In this document: one piece after another, positions 55,996-63,574 of the stretch
Layout: each line of letters begins with the position of its first letter
Numbering within the stretch: the first letter of the stretch is position 1
Source of the DNA: Barthelona sp. PCE
Lineage: Eukaryota > Metamonada: BaSk clade
Assembly (NCBI GenBank): GCA_040285745.1
Contig: JAUFOR010000008.1
Coordinates: forward strand, 868,001-932,000
DNA: 64,000 nucleotides
Reading direction: 5' to 3'
Translations under genes and position numbers: made by a program
Notes under the pieces: model-generated
The model's input: only the letters and a program-made list of their open reading frames with translations
What the model was told of the DNA's origin: nothing
The model's database searches: none

Positions 55996-57510
55996 CTAGT
56001 CATGATGAGGAAGAGCAATATTGTGCTTATGGAACCACTCGTTGAACTGACGAGGTACTTCAGCCAGCACACAATGAGCTAAATCACCCATAAGGTACTC
56101 ACCATCTTCTGACATATAATCACGCAGACAAACAAATTGGACGCAATCACGTTCGCACTCTTCGCCTTCTTCACTCTTTAAAGCAGACAAATCGACATCA
56201 CCATCAAGAATATGTAATTTATCAAAATTATTGTTTCCAAGACCGCAAATAATGATAGAGATGGGTAATTTGGCAGCAGCGTTGATGGCGTTGATAGTTT
56301 GTGTGAAATCCGTTGGCTCACCGTCAGTCAAAATGAGAACAATATGATAGACCACCTTGTCATTCTCCAATTCCGTATTCACACGTTCAATAGCATGGTT
56401 GATTGTGGGTGAAAAGCATGTGGGTCCAGACATTTCTACTAAATCAAGAGCTCTTCGAAGATGATCTCCAACAGTTTCGATACCGTGCAGCTCTTCAATA
56501 TCATGCACTAAAGAGATTGGGAAACAGTGTTCAACACGTCCCGAAGGGCACATTGCGCCGAATAGGAAGGCTGGAATCATTTGATCACTGTCATAAGGTT
56601 CTAATATTGACCCTATAGCCTTTAAGGCTTTTAGGTATGGACTTTCTGTCTTCTCATCTGAAAAGTGAAGTGAGTCCTTCTGATAGTGTACAATGTTTGA
56701 TTTAGTACAATCAATGGAGCACATGAACTGAATTTCAGTACCAGCCTGAACATATTCAAGGAAACTATGTTTCTTTTCTATCGATCCGTTCCACTCAATT
56801 GTGGATGTGGATGTTCCTTCGAAACGCATAATACGTTCCTCTAATAACTTACTGACAGAGGCGTATACAGTCGAATAAACTATGCCTCTCGTTGATCGAA
56901 TCGTCCATTGAATTTCTCTTTCGATATCACCGTTACATAGAGAGCTGATGCTGATGTCCATTGGTGCTAATTTCAATATATCATCTTCACCAACATCACG
57001 TGTTGAAAAATGATGTGAACGATAACTGGTTGTGTAAGTGTCTTCTCCTGGGGTCTTACATGAAGCAACAAGGTGGAGTGTGACGCTGGAACGACAGCAG
57101 CCTAATGGAGGAGGAGTGAAATCATTCAGCTTCATGTCAAGATGCAAAATATCCATACAAACTTTTTCCTCTTCAATATTCACAACCAACCACTTTCTTT
57201 TGAAGTTTCCGGTGGACTTAAGAGCCTCAACAGGGGTGAATGTTACGGTATCTTCAATATCTTTAGAATTTGAATAAATCTCAACCTTTAAATGCTGTTT
57301 AACCTCAAATGTGTATGATGCAGTGAATGACTCATACGTAACAAGCCCATTATCCTCTGATAATATCCTGTTATCCTCAGAATCATATGTTTCTAATAGT
57401 TGTTCTTCTTCATTGCCGAGTTTTTCGTAGACAAGAACCTTTGAAACTGCATGATCAAAGTGTTCAGTGTCGACTGAGATGGTAACTTGTAAGTTAGGCC
57501 TTAACTGCAT
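55996..57510 (-). CDS. Copine (two C2 domains plus von Willebrand A-like domain)
   Basis: 504 aa from ATG 57510; the frame is open upstream, but homology begins with L-Q-V-T-I-S-V. Two C2 domains cover residues about 1-240; several calcium-binding Asp positions appear replaced. The copine vWA domain follows, with the MIDAS start S-I-D-C-T-K-S-N (about 265, D-x-T-x-S), H-I-V-L-I-L-T-D-G-E-P-T-D (about 395) and the typical end C-V-L-A-E-V-P-R-Q-F-N-E-W. Copines dock to membranes and recruit partners through the vWA domain. Binding to calcium may be weak given the C2 sequences. Confidence 0.85.
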   Translation of the reverse strand: MQLRPNLQVTISVDTEHFDHAVSKVLVYEKLGNEEEQLLETYDSEDNRILSEDNGLVTYESFTASYTFEVKQHLKVEIYSNSKDIEDTVTFTPVEALKSTGNFKRKWLVVNIEEEKVCMDILHLDMKLNDFTPPPLGCCRSSVTLHLVASCKTPGEDTYTTSYRSHHFSTRDVGEDDILKLAPMDISISSLCNGDIEREIQWTIRSTRGIVYSTVYASVSKLLEERIMRFEGTSTSTIEWNGSIEKKHSFLEYVQAGTEIQFMCSIDCTKSNIVHYQKDSLHFSDEKTESPYLKALKAIGSILEPYDSDQMIPAFLFGAMCPSGRVEHCFPISLVHDIEELHGIETVGDHLRRALDLVEMSGPTCFSPTINHAIERVNTELENDKVVYHIVLILTDGEPTDFTQTINAINAAAKLPISIIICGLGNNNFDKLHILDGDVDLSALKSEEGEECERDCVQFVCLRDYMSEDGEYLMGDLAHCVLAEVPRQFNEWFHKHNIALPHHD

Positions 57511-57696
57511 GGAAAAATTTGAAATCAGGGAAGACAATTCATTTGTTTCACGCGCATCCTTTAATATAACCCTTAAGTATGTAGTTAACCATGATCAGAA
57601 CACATTTAACATCAATATTTTCAGTATGTGTGAAGAAACATAACATAATCTGCATTAGTGTTTTCACGCCATATCTTTGTACATTTTTAAGACTTC

Positions 57697-58225
57697 ATGA
57701 GCTCAACCAGCGGTTCCAAGATGCAATCTTTCAATAACGAACTTGTTCAGTGTATATTTTTTTTTGTTGAGTGTAGCAGTTTGTGAGTAAGCAAACATGC
57801 ATGGGTAATATAGCGCCACGCTTTGAGAGGGCCATATTCGGTTGGTGCACCGGTTTTTACATTTTTGCTTTATACCTGCAGAAAGAAAATTGTTTACTGC
57901 TTGCGATAGATACATTCAACATTTTATATTAACGTTATCCTAACATTTAGGCATTGGGGATTTACGAACCAAGCGCGATGATCTCGGCCTTGAGATTGAG
58001 AAGGGTAAAGAAGAAAAAGCCAAGGTACAGGCTGATTTAAAGGTCTTGAGTGATAGATTGAGCCGCCTTAATGAGCAGATTCAGCGAAAGACTGCCACAA
58101 TGAATGAATATACCAGAACTATTCAAGAATCAGAAAATGCTTTTGAAAAAATCATGGAAAGTAGTCAAACTTTGCTTACAGTTTTGAAACGCGAAAGTCA
58201 TTCCTTAGCCAAGCATTCCAACTAA
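57697..58225 (+). CDS. SSNA1: SSNA1/DIP13 microtubule-associated protein, two exons
   Basis: Exons 57697..57751 and 57951..58225 give 109 aa (human 119). The intron is 199 bp, GTATAT to CCTAACATTTAG, and splits a Cys codon; joining gives [11 protein letters not shown], matching human NNELVKCIEEL. The rest is one coiled coil with the conserved block [15 protein letters not shown] and [16 protein letters not shown]1 (NA14; DIP13 in Chlamydomonas) forms fibrils at basal bodies and promotes microtubule branching. Strong sign of a flagellate. The exon structure was too short for simple ORF detection. Confidence 0.93.
57752..57950 (+). other. Intron of the SSNA1 gene (199 bp)
   Basis: GTATAT donor, CCTAACATTTAG acceptor; frame and protein homology both restored by its removal. 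Confidence 0.93.
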
Positions 58226-58266
58226 CTAAAAAAGAATAAAATCAGTGTTATTGTTGTCTATACTAT

Positions 58267-58731
58267 TTACTGATTCTTTGATGGAATAATATGATAATTC
58301 ACTGGATTATTAGATACCTTCATATTAAATAAAAACATTACACTTACCAATAAGATACCAATAGATAAAATAACAGTCCAAAAAACAACTTGGAAAGTTT
58401 CTAGATCGAATGAACGATCAACAAAGATATCTGCTTTCTCTGGATCATTCACTATAATGAAATGATTAAATATCTTATTGTATTGCTTTGGTGAATGATT
58501 GCTATCTATTTCAATAACTGCTAGATCTTGTGTGTCAGCATATTCAATGGCATCAGACCCATCGTAGACGTAATGCTTGGTTTGGGCGTCAGAGATATCC
58601 CCATATCGAATATATACATTGCCAGTGGCTTCATCATACTGTAAAGAGTCGATAAACTCGTTTGTGGATGCAATGGTCAGTCCTGCCACACATGCTAGTA
58701 ACATGGAGCACAAAAAAATGGCTTTCAACAT
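58267..58731 (-). CDS. Type I membrane protein resembling the ATP6AP2 C-terminus
   Basis: 154 aa from ATG 58731, which begins a signal peptide (L-K-A-I-F-L-C-S-M-L-L-A-C-V-A-G); an upstream in-frame ATG at 58800 would precede the TTTTCATC initiator-like repeats. A short luminal domain (about 22-110) with two N-x-S-like sites, one membrane helix and a tail. The stretch F-Q-V-V-F-W-T-V-I-L-S ... F-N-M-K ... Y-H-I resembles the transmembrane end of ATP6AP2, F-N-V-V-L-W-T-M-I ... N-M-D ... Y-R-M. ATP6AP2 is an assembly factor of the V-ATPase membrane sector. The similarity is confined to the end; treat as a lead. Confidence 0.6.
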   Translation of the reverse strand: MLKAIFLCSMLLACVAGLTIASTNEFIDSLQYDEATGNVYIRYGDISDAQTKHYVYDGSDAIEYADTQDLAVIEIDSNHSPKQYNKIFNHFIIVNDPEKADIFVDRSFDLETFQVVFWTVILSIGILLVSVMFLFNMKVSNNPVNYHIIPSKNQ

Positions 58732-59369
58732 GCCCAGGTTAAGTAAGAAGATGAAAAGATGAAAACAATGTATATCTCTTATATGCTCTTTTTGATACAT
58801 CCATGTAGTATATAAAAGGGATATTTAACAATAAAAGGCTTGAGAAATCATCGACAACTTAAACAGGATAAATTATCCACAATTCCTTATTTAACCCTTT
58901 CTGCTTACAAAATTGCACTTATTATGTATGTTTTATTGGACAGTGACGATAAAGGCATTTGTCATAGGATGTTAGAAGTACGTTTTGTACTTCTACTTTG
59001 CTGCTGATGCTTTGTTTTTTATTTACCATTCTTTCTCTGAGTCCTTAAGCTTACATTTAGTATTTATCTACGTTTAGCAAACTTTTTGAACTTGCAATAA
59101 GTTTGAAAGTTTTTTTTTGTGGGCTTTTTTGTTCTAATAATTTAACCTTTTTGAACAACTTTTTTGTTCTATTATGTGGTACCTGCATATTTTAACTGCA
59201 CCTTTAAACTGATATTTTTTGGAGAAGTATTTCTGGTTTCGCACAACATATTTATTCAATATTTTCAATCTTTAACCAATCTCAGGCTACATCATAGGTA
59301 TGATAAACGATGTCTAATTGTCTAAATAAAAAAGAATAGCTGTAAAAAAATTCTTCTTCTATATCTTCA
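58732..59369. other. Divergent spacer upstream of OTU1
   Basis: About 640 bp between divergent starts, extremely AT-rich with T-runs (TTTTTTTGTGGGCTTTTTTG). TCTTCTTCTATATCTTCA directly precedes the OTU1 ATG. No ORF, repeat family or foldable GC-rich block seen. Confidence 0.5.
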
Positions 59370-60095
59370 ATGAATTGTTTAAGTCTTGTTAAGTCTGATC
59401 TTTGTGAACCAGATGTGTTCGAATTCACACAGTTAATCCGTCGTTCGGTCGAATCAGATGGGAATTGTCTCTTTACTGCATTATCTTATCTAATTTCTGG
59501 CGAGGAGAACCCTTTGGCGATGCGCAACCATATCACATCAGCCTTCCTTGATGACATTGATCGATTCAAACCGTTTTTACAAGATGCTGATCCTTTGGAC
59601 TATGCTACATCTATATTGGGAGTTAAGGAGCTGGCTTGGGGCGGTGAGATTGAACTTATCATTGCAAGCCGTATCTTTAAAATCAAAATTGTTGTTTTTG
59701 ATATTGCACGCAGTGTAATTCTTGAATTTAATGATTCTGATGTTTCAAATGGATTTATTTTGCTTGCATACAATGGAATACATTATGATCCGGTTGTATT
59801 TACTCCTTCTGAAGCATTTACTACTCAATTCACGGTTAAAGATGATGAAATTTTTGGAATCAGGCATCAAACGGCTGAATTTGATTTTCGTCGCTTTATT
59901 TACAGTGAATCAGCTGTTGAGGCCGCGAAGGTACATCTTAAGATTGTAGGAGAGGCTCTTCATGTATCAAAGCAGTATGTTGATGAAGAAAAAATGAGTT
60001 TAATTTGTGATGATTGTCAAATGAAGTTTTCTGATACCAAAGCCGCTCAAAAACATGGTGAAACAACTGGACATCAGAATTTTAGACAACTTTAA
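59370..60095 (+). CDS. YOD1: OTU-family deubiquitinase, OTU1/YOD1 type
   Basis: 241 aa, ATG 59370. OTU domain residues about 22-150, with catalytic D-G-N-C-L-F (Cys33), W-G-G-E-I-E-L and His in N-G-I-H-Y-D (about 138). A C-terminal C2H2 zinc finger (about 211-236, C-D-D-C...H-x5-H) is the OTU1/YOD1 signature. The N-terminal UBX-like domain that ties yeast and human OTU1 to p97/Cdc48 is missing here; the protein starts almost at the OTU fold. OTU1 trims ubiquitin chains in ER-associated degradation. The adjacent convergent gene, 13 bp away, encodes Derlin of the same pathway. Confidence 0.9.
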   Translation: MNCLSLVKSDLCEPDVFEFTQLIRRSVESDGNCLFTALSYLISGEENPLAMRNHITSAFLDDIDRFKPFLQDADPLDYATSILGVKELAWGGEIELIIASRIFKIKIVVFDIARSVILEFNDSDVSNGFILLAYNGIHYDPVVFTPSEAFTTQFTVKDDEIFGIRHQTAEFDFRRFIYSESAVEAAKVHLKIVGEALHVSKQYVDEEKMSLICDDCQMKFSDTKAAQKHGETTGHQNFRQL

Positions 60096-60108
60096 TTTAG
60101 AATTTTAT

Positions 60109-60807
60109 TTAGTTCACTCTATTTCCTTGTCCCATCCATGGATTGTTAGCTTGAGCAGCATCTTGCTGCTCTGGTTGTGGGTTTTCAACTCTATTAATCA
60201 CCTTTTCCAATATTTTAGGAGTTCTTAATGGATCGACTCCACTTGTAGCTGGTAAAACATCATGTAAATAAAAATATAAATGTGAAACCAAGAAAGCAAC
60301 AATAAGCTCCTTCAATGAATCACCCATTAACCAATGTAATAAAAGGAATGCGATTGGTAAATACTTTGCTTGTAATGGAAAAAATAACAACATAACATTA
60401 CGGTTAGGGTTCCGTCTACTTGACAGGTAGATGATACCAAACTCTAAAGCTCTACTTAAAATAATGATTTTTAACGCTGGTGCAATGCCAATCGTTACAA
60501 CCATAGTAAAAATAAAGAAGTACAAATATTCTGCTGTATCTCCAATGGATTGTTCTAATGAACGGGAGTATTGGAACAGCATGAACAGTACGAACAAAGT
60601 TTGTACTGACAACTCACCATAAAAGAAAAATGGTGTTATCAAACGCCATATCTCACCTCGTTTGATCAAAGGCCAAAGGAAAATGTGGCTCATGGGGGTT
60701 GTGATTCCTAATTTCAAAGCTACACTTAAAACTATGACACATCCCATATAAATGCGTGTAATAACTGGAATAGATCGAATAAACCCTTCAAAGTCGCGAG
60801 CTACCAT
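60109..60807 (-). CDS. Derlin, ER dislocation rhomboid pseudoprotease
   Basis: 232 aa, ATG 60807. About six membrane helices in residues 14-190 and a cytosolic tail. R-G-E-I-W-R-L-I-T-P-F-F (about 50-61) is the Derlin loop-1 signature, and the catalytic Ser/His of rhomboids are absent. Derlins form part of the retrotranslocation channel in ER-associated degradation with Hrd1 and p97. The tail end N-P-W-M-G-Q-G-N-R resembles the SHP box (G-x-G-x-R/L) used to bind p97. Tail-to-tail with OTU1. Confidence 0.9.
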   Translation of the reverse strand: MVARDFEGFIRSIPVITRIYMGCVIVLSVALKLGITTPMSHIFLWPLIKRGEIWRLITPFFFYGELSVQTLFVLFMLFQYSRSLEQSIGDTAEYLYFFIFTMVVTIGIAPALKIIILSRALEFGIIYLSSRRNPNRNVMLLFFPLQAKYLPIAFLLLHWLMGDSLKELIVAFLVSHLYFYLHDVLPATSGVDPLRTPKILEKVINRVENPQPEQQDAAQANNPWMGQGNRVN

Positions 60808-61081
60808 TATTTTGTGTGTGTAAATAAAGTAAAAGCTTAAACGGTTGTGTAAAAAAAGCTATTTATCTTAAAACGATTTCTATATTTATTCAACGCAGTA
60901 CAATCAACATAAATTCATTGATTGCTATCTCACATCATGAATTTTTGAATAGTTAAGCATATCTTGATCCTCTTGATCCTCTAAACAAAACAATGTCTTT
61001 TTTTCAAAAATAATATCGTGCATAAGTGCACTCACCACAATATACTTTCAACAAAGATTATGTATCATAAAATTCACTGTA

Positions 61082-61405
61082 TTAAGAAAAAACAGAAGCG
61101 GCCACGTCGGTGATGGCGGCGACGTTGCGGTCGAGCTCCGCGGGCCCGTCGAGAAACCCCGAGTCGAGGTCTGTCGACGCGAACGCCCCCGACGTCGTCT
61201 CACCATCAACGTGCATGTAGCGCCCCCGCACCTCAACGACGCCAATAACGTGGCCGTTGGGGACATCAGTGCGCCGCTTCTCGACGCGGCACCCGTGGAA
61301 CGCGAACTGGTCGCTATCTTCGAAGCACTTGCAATAATCGGCAACCTCGACCTCGCCCTCGTTTGCAAGCCCAAAGGGGAGATGCACAAGCTTGATATCA
61401 GTCAT
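61082..61405 (-). CDS. Ribonuclease H2 subunit C-like protein
   Basis: 107 aa from ATG 61405. V-H-L-P-F-G-L-A-N-E-G-E-V-E-V, then A-D-Y, F-H-G-C-R-V-E-K and V-P-N-G-H-V-I-G-V-V follow the order of RNase H2 subunit C (H-L-L-P-C..., F-R-G-R-x-L-x-G, P-x-G-Y-x-G). This accessory subunit, with B, holds the catalytic A subunit that removes ribonucleotides from DNA. The gene lies at the start of the GC-rich zone and uses mostly G/C-ending codons. The short length suits the fungal/protist form. Similarity is motif-level only. Confidence 0.55.
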   Translation of the reverse strand: MTDIKLVHLPFGLANEGEVEVADYCKCFEDSDQFAFHGCRVEKRRTDVPNGHVIGVVEVRGRYMHVDGETTSGAFASTDLDSGFLDGPAELDRNVAAITDVAASVFS

Positions 61406-61483
61406 AGAACGCTGCCCTGCGTGCAAGAAACGCGAAAGAGTGAGAAAAGCAGAAACAAGACTATTATATTTACACGGTAAGGA

Positions 61484-62179
61484 TTACTTCTTGCCAAGGA
61501 GGGCGAGAATCTTGAGGAAGAGGTTGATGATGTCCAGATAGATGATGGCAGCAAATGTGTACACGTCCTCCTGGCTGCTGGGGCATAGTCTGCCCAGCGT
61601 GAGGATGAAGTACGTGTCGACAACGATGTAGATCGAGAACACGAGCGCGCCCAGGATGCAGTACAGCTTGTAGAACATGTCGAAGGACAGAGGGATGAAG
61701 ATGAGGGCAATGTAGCCGACGAGTGCGGCGAGCAGGAGGGTTAAGCACTGGCTCATGACGCTGTATGTGGCGCTGCGGTATGTGTAGACAGTGAGCGTGT
61801 AGAAGAGGAACATCGTGATGATGCCTGCGGTGACGACAGTCTCTGTATCGTAGAGCATGCAGCAGAAGCCGACGAGGAAGCCGGTCGCGCCAGTGAACAC
61901 CGTCAGGAGGATGACGTTCATGGGGTGGACGCGGCTGAAGCAGAAGAGCATGATGAGGGAGACGAACATGACGATGATGGATCCGAGGAGGAGTCCGCTC
62001 AGGCTCTCAATGTTGGAGAAGAGGGTGGAGCGGAGCGCCATCATGACACCGGCGATAACGGCCGTGAGGAGGAGCTGAGCGGAAACGACGGAGTAAAGCT
62101 TGGAGACGAACCCGAGGAACATCTCGTCTTCGACTGTCAGTGGTGAGGGCTGCCCAATGTCTTTGTAAGCGGGTTGCAT
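61484..62179 (-). CDS. BI-1/Lifeguard (TMBIM) family membrane protein
   Basis: 231 aa, ATG 62179. Seven membrane helices. Family marks include the start E-D-E-M-F-L-G-F-V-S-K-L-Y, the central G-A-T-G-F-L-V-G region, and D-T-Y-F-I-L with E-D-V-Y-T-F-A-A-I-I-Y-L-D-I-I-N-L-F (conserved Asp pair near the C-terminus, thought to act as a pH-sensing calcium gate). The order fits the Lifeguard/GRINA branch more than classical BI-1. Located in ER or Golgi membranes, where it leaks calcium and dampens cell death in animals. GC-rich codons as in its neighbours. Confidence 0.9.
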   Translation of the reverse strand: MQPAYKDIGQPSPLTVEDEMFLGFVSKLYSVVSAQLLLTAVIAGVMMALRSTLFSNIESLSGLLLGSIIVMFVSLIMLFCFSRVHPMNVILLTVFTGATGFLVGFCCMLYDTETVVTAGIITMFLFYTLTVYTYRSATYSVMSQCLTLLLAALVGYIALIFIPLSFDMFYKLYCILGALVFSIYIVVDTYFILTLGRLCPSSQEDVYTFAAIIYLDIINLFLKILALLGKK

Positions 62180-62249
62180 TTGGAAACGGAGGTAAAGCTA
62201 AAACCGCTTCGCTTTCACCGTTGGATGCCTCCTGTCTGGTGTGGTCTGT

Positions 62250-63053
62250 TTACAATCGGCATGCTGAGCCACATGCCTCAGTGCCGAGCGAAGAGTTCAC
62301 TGGTTTCAGTTGCCTGATCGAGACCTCGTGGATGAAGCCGTCACGCGCAACGTACACGCTGAGGCAGTCCCTGCTCACTCGCCTGAACTCGCCTCCGAGC
62401 TCGAAACGCCCGCGCAGGCACAACGCATACCCCTCAACCGGATCGATCATGACCAGACTCTTGAAGTCCGCATCGCCGTGAACCTGCAGGTGCTCTGAGC
62501 GCACACCGTAGGGTAGCGCCTGTCCGCGAAGCACAAGCCCGTCACGAACACGCGATACATTCGAGCGGCACACGAGGAACACATCCTTGCTGTCCCTGCT
62601 GAACCCAGCCCATAGCACCCCGTCCTCGAGCGCAACGTCGGCCGTTGTCTCGGCACCGTGTCCCATCAGCTGCACGATCCGGAAGCGGCCGGCGGTGACT
62701 ACTGATACTGCTCCCTCGTCGGAGATGCACAGCGCCTCGAGCTCACCATCGCCAAGGTCATCGCGCGCCACGACCGATGCGGCAGAGACGGTGCCGATTG
62801 ACAAGCTGCGGCTGGCAGCGACGGCGAATGTGCCGTTTTCGGCTATGCAGAAGAGCGCATCCTGCGGGGCGGCGTGCGTGTGCACCGCGGCGTATGAGCC
62901 GCCATCTACCCGCTCGAAAATGTGTATCGCGTCGGGAGTGCGGAACGCAAGAAAGCCCTCGTACCGAGACGCGTACCGCCCGCTGTGCACCATGCCCGGG
63001 TCGAACACGCGTTCTCTGCCGCTGAAAGGCGTTCCCTGCCCAGAAGATGACAT
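62250..63053 (-). CDS. Unrecognised beta-rich protein in GC-rich zone
   Basis: 267 aa, ATG 63053, with CCTTTTTCA eight bases upstream on the same strand supporting the start. The body repeats strand-turn units (F-L-A-F-R-T-P-D-A-I-H-I-F, A-L-C-I-S-D-E-G-A-V-S-V-V, F-L-V-C-R-S-N-V-S-R-V-R-D-G), suggesting about five or six blades of a propeller. No WD dipeptides. The other strand here is also open for long stretches because of GC-rich composition, but only this frame has the initiator and a protein-like hydrophobic pattern. Function unknown. Confidence 0.65.
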   Translation of the reverse strand: MSSSGQGTPFSGRERVFDPGMVHSGRYASRYEGFLAFRTPDAIHIFERVDGGSYAAVHTHAAPQDALFCIAENGTFAVAASRSLSIGTVSAASVVARDDLGDGELEALCISDEGAVSVVTAGRFRIVQLMGHGAETTADVALEDGVLWAGFSRDSKDVFLVCRSNVSRVRDGLVLRGQALPYGVRSEHLQVHGDADFKSLVMIDPVEGYALCLRGRFELGGEFRRVSRDCLSVYVARDGFIHEVSIRQLKPVNSSLGTEACGSACRL

Positions 63054-63574
63054 ATGCGATGAAAAAGGCTGGAAAATGGAATACGCTCGTCAGCCGCCTC
63101 CCGGCCGCGCCCACGGCCGCACCCATCCGGAGCACCCACGCCAACACGCCACATGGCCAGGAATCGGCTGGCAGCGGGCGCACGCGTATCGTCCCAATAC
63201 GAGGCAGCACTGCATCTTGCGCGGTCCCTGTGCATGGGAGCTCACACATAGGCCACGTGGGCGCCGTGAGGGAGCCGCATCGCGACATCTGCAGAAAGGC
63301 TCATTTACAGTTTCGAATTAGCACGCGTCCCAGCGGTCGCAGCACCCGCCCACCACACCGCCACCGTCGCCCGCTTACCGAAGAAACCTACAGCTCAGCT
63401 CAGATTGGCATTTACACATTTTCCCACAACCAGCGTGGGGCTCGCTTGTGGCGCCGAAGCCACGGACGTATAAAGGAAAAACGCCCCACGCCACCCAAAA
63501 ATTCCATGAATATGAATGCCTTGGTTAAGGCTCAGATTCAAGTTTCTCACCTCATTCAATTTGCTGATACAAGA
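63054..63574. other. GC-rich divergent spacer
   Basis: About 520 bp, GC-rich, between divergent starts. CCTTTTTCA (minus, 63068-63060) serves the left gene; a TATAAAGG sequence at 63469-63476 lies 99 bp before the LRR gene. An out-of-frame ATG at 63508 opens a frame overlapping the LRR start. Long ORFs cross it in several frames but I do not support any as a gene. Confidence 0.45.

Noticed and set aside
57600-57960. Minus-strand ORF at 57703-57915
   Set aside because: It overlaps the SSNA1 intron and first exon, has no recognisable pattern, and SSNA1 on the other strand is certain.
60962-60983. Tandem TCTTGATCC repeat
   Set aside because: Only two copies of 9 bp in a plain AT-rich spacer; no wider context.
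62758-63288. Minus-strand ORF of 176 codons in the GC-rich zone
   Set aside because: Very Arg- and Cys-rich, a shadow frame of the beta-rich gene; no initiator-like element before it.
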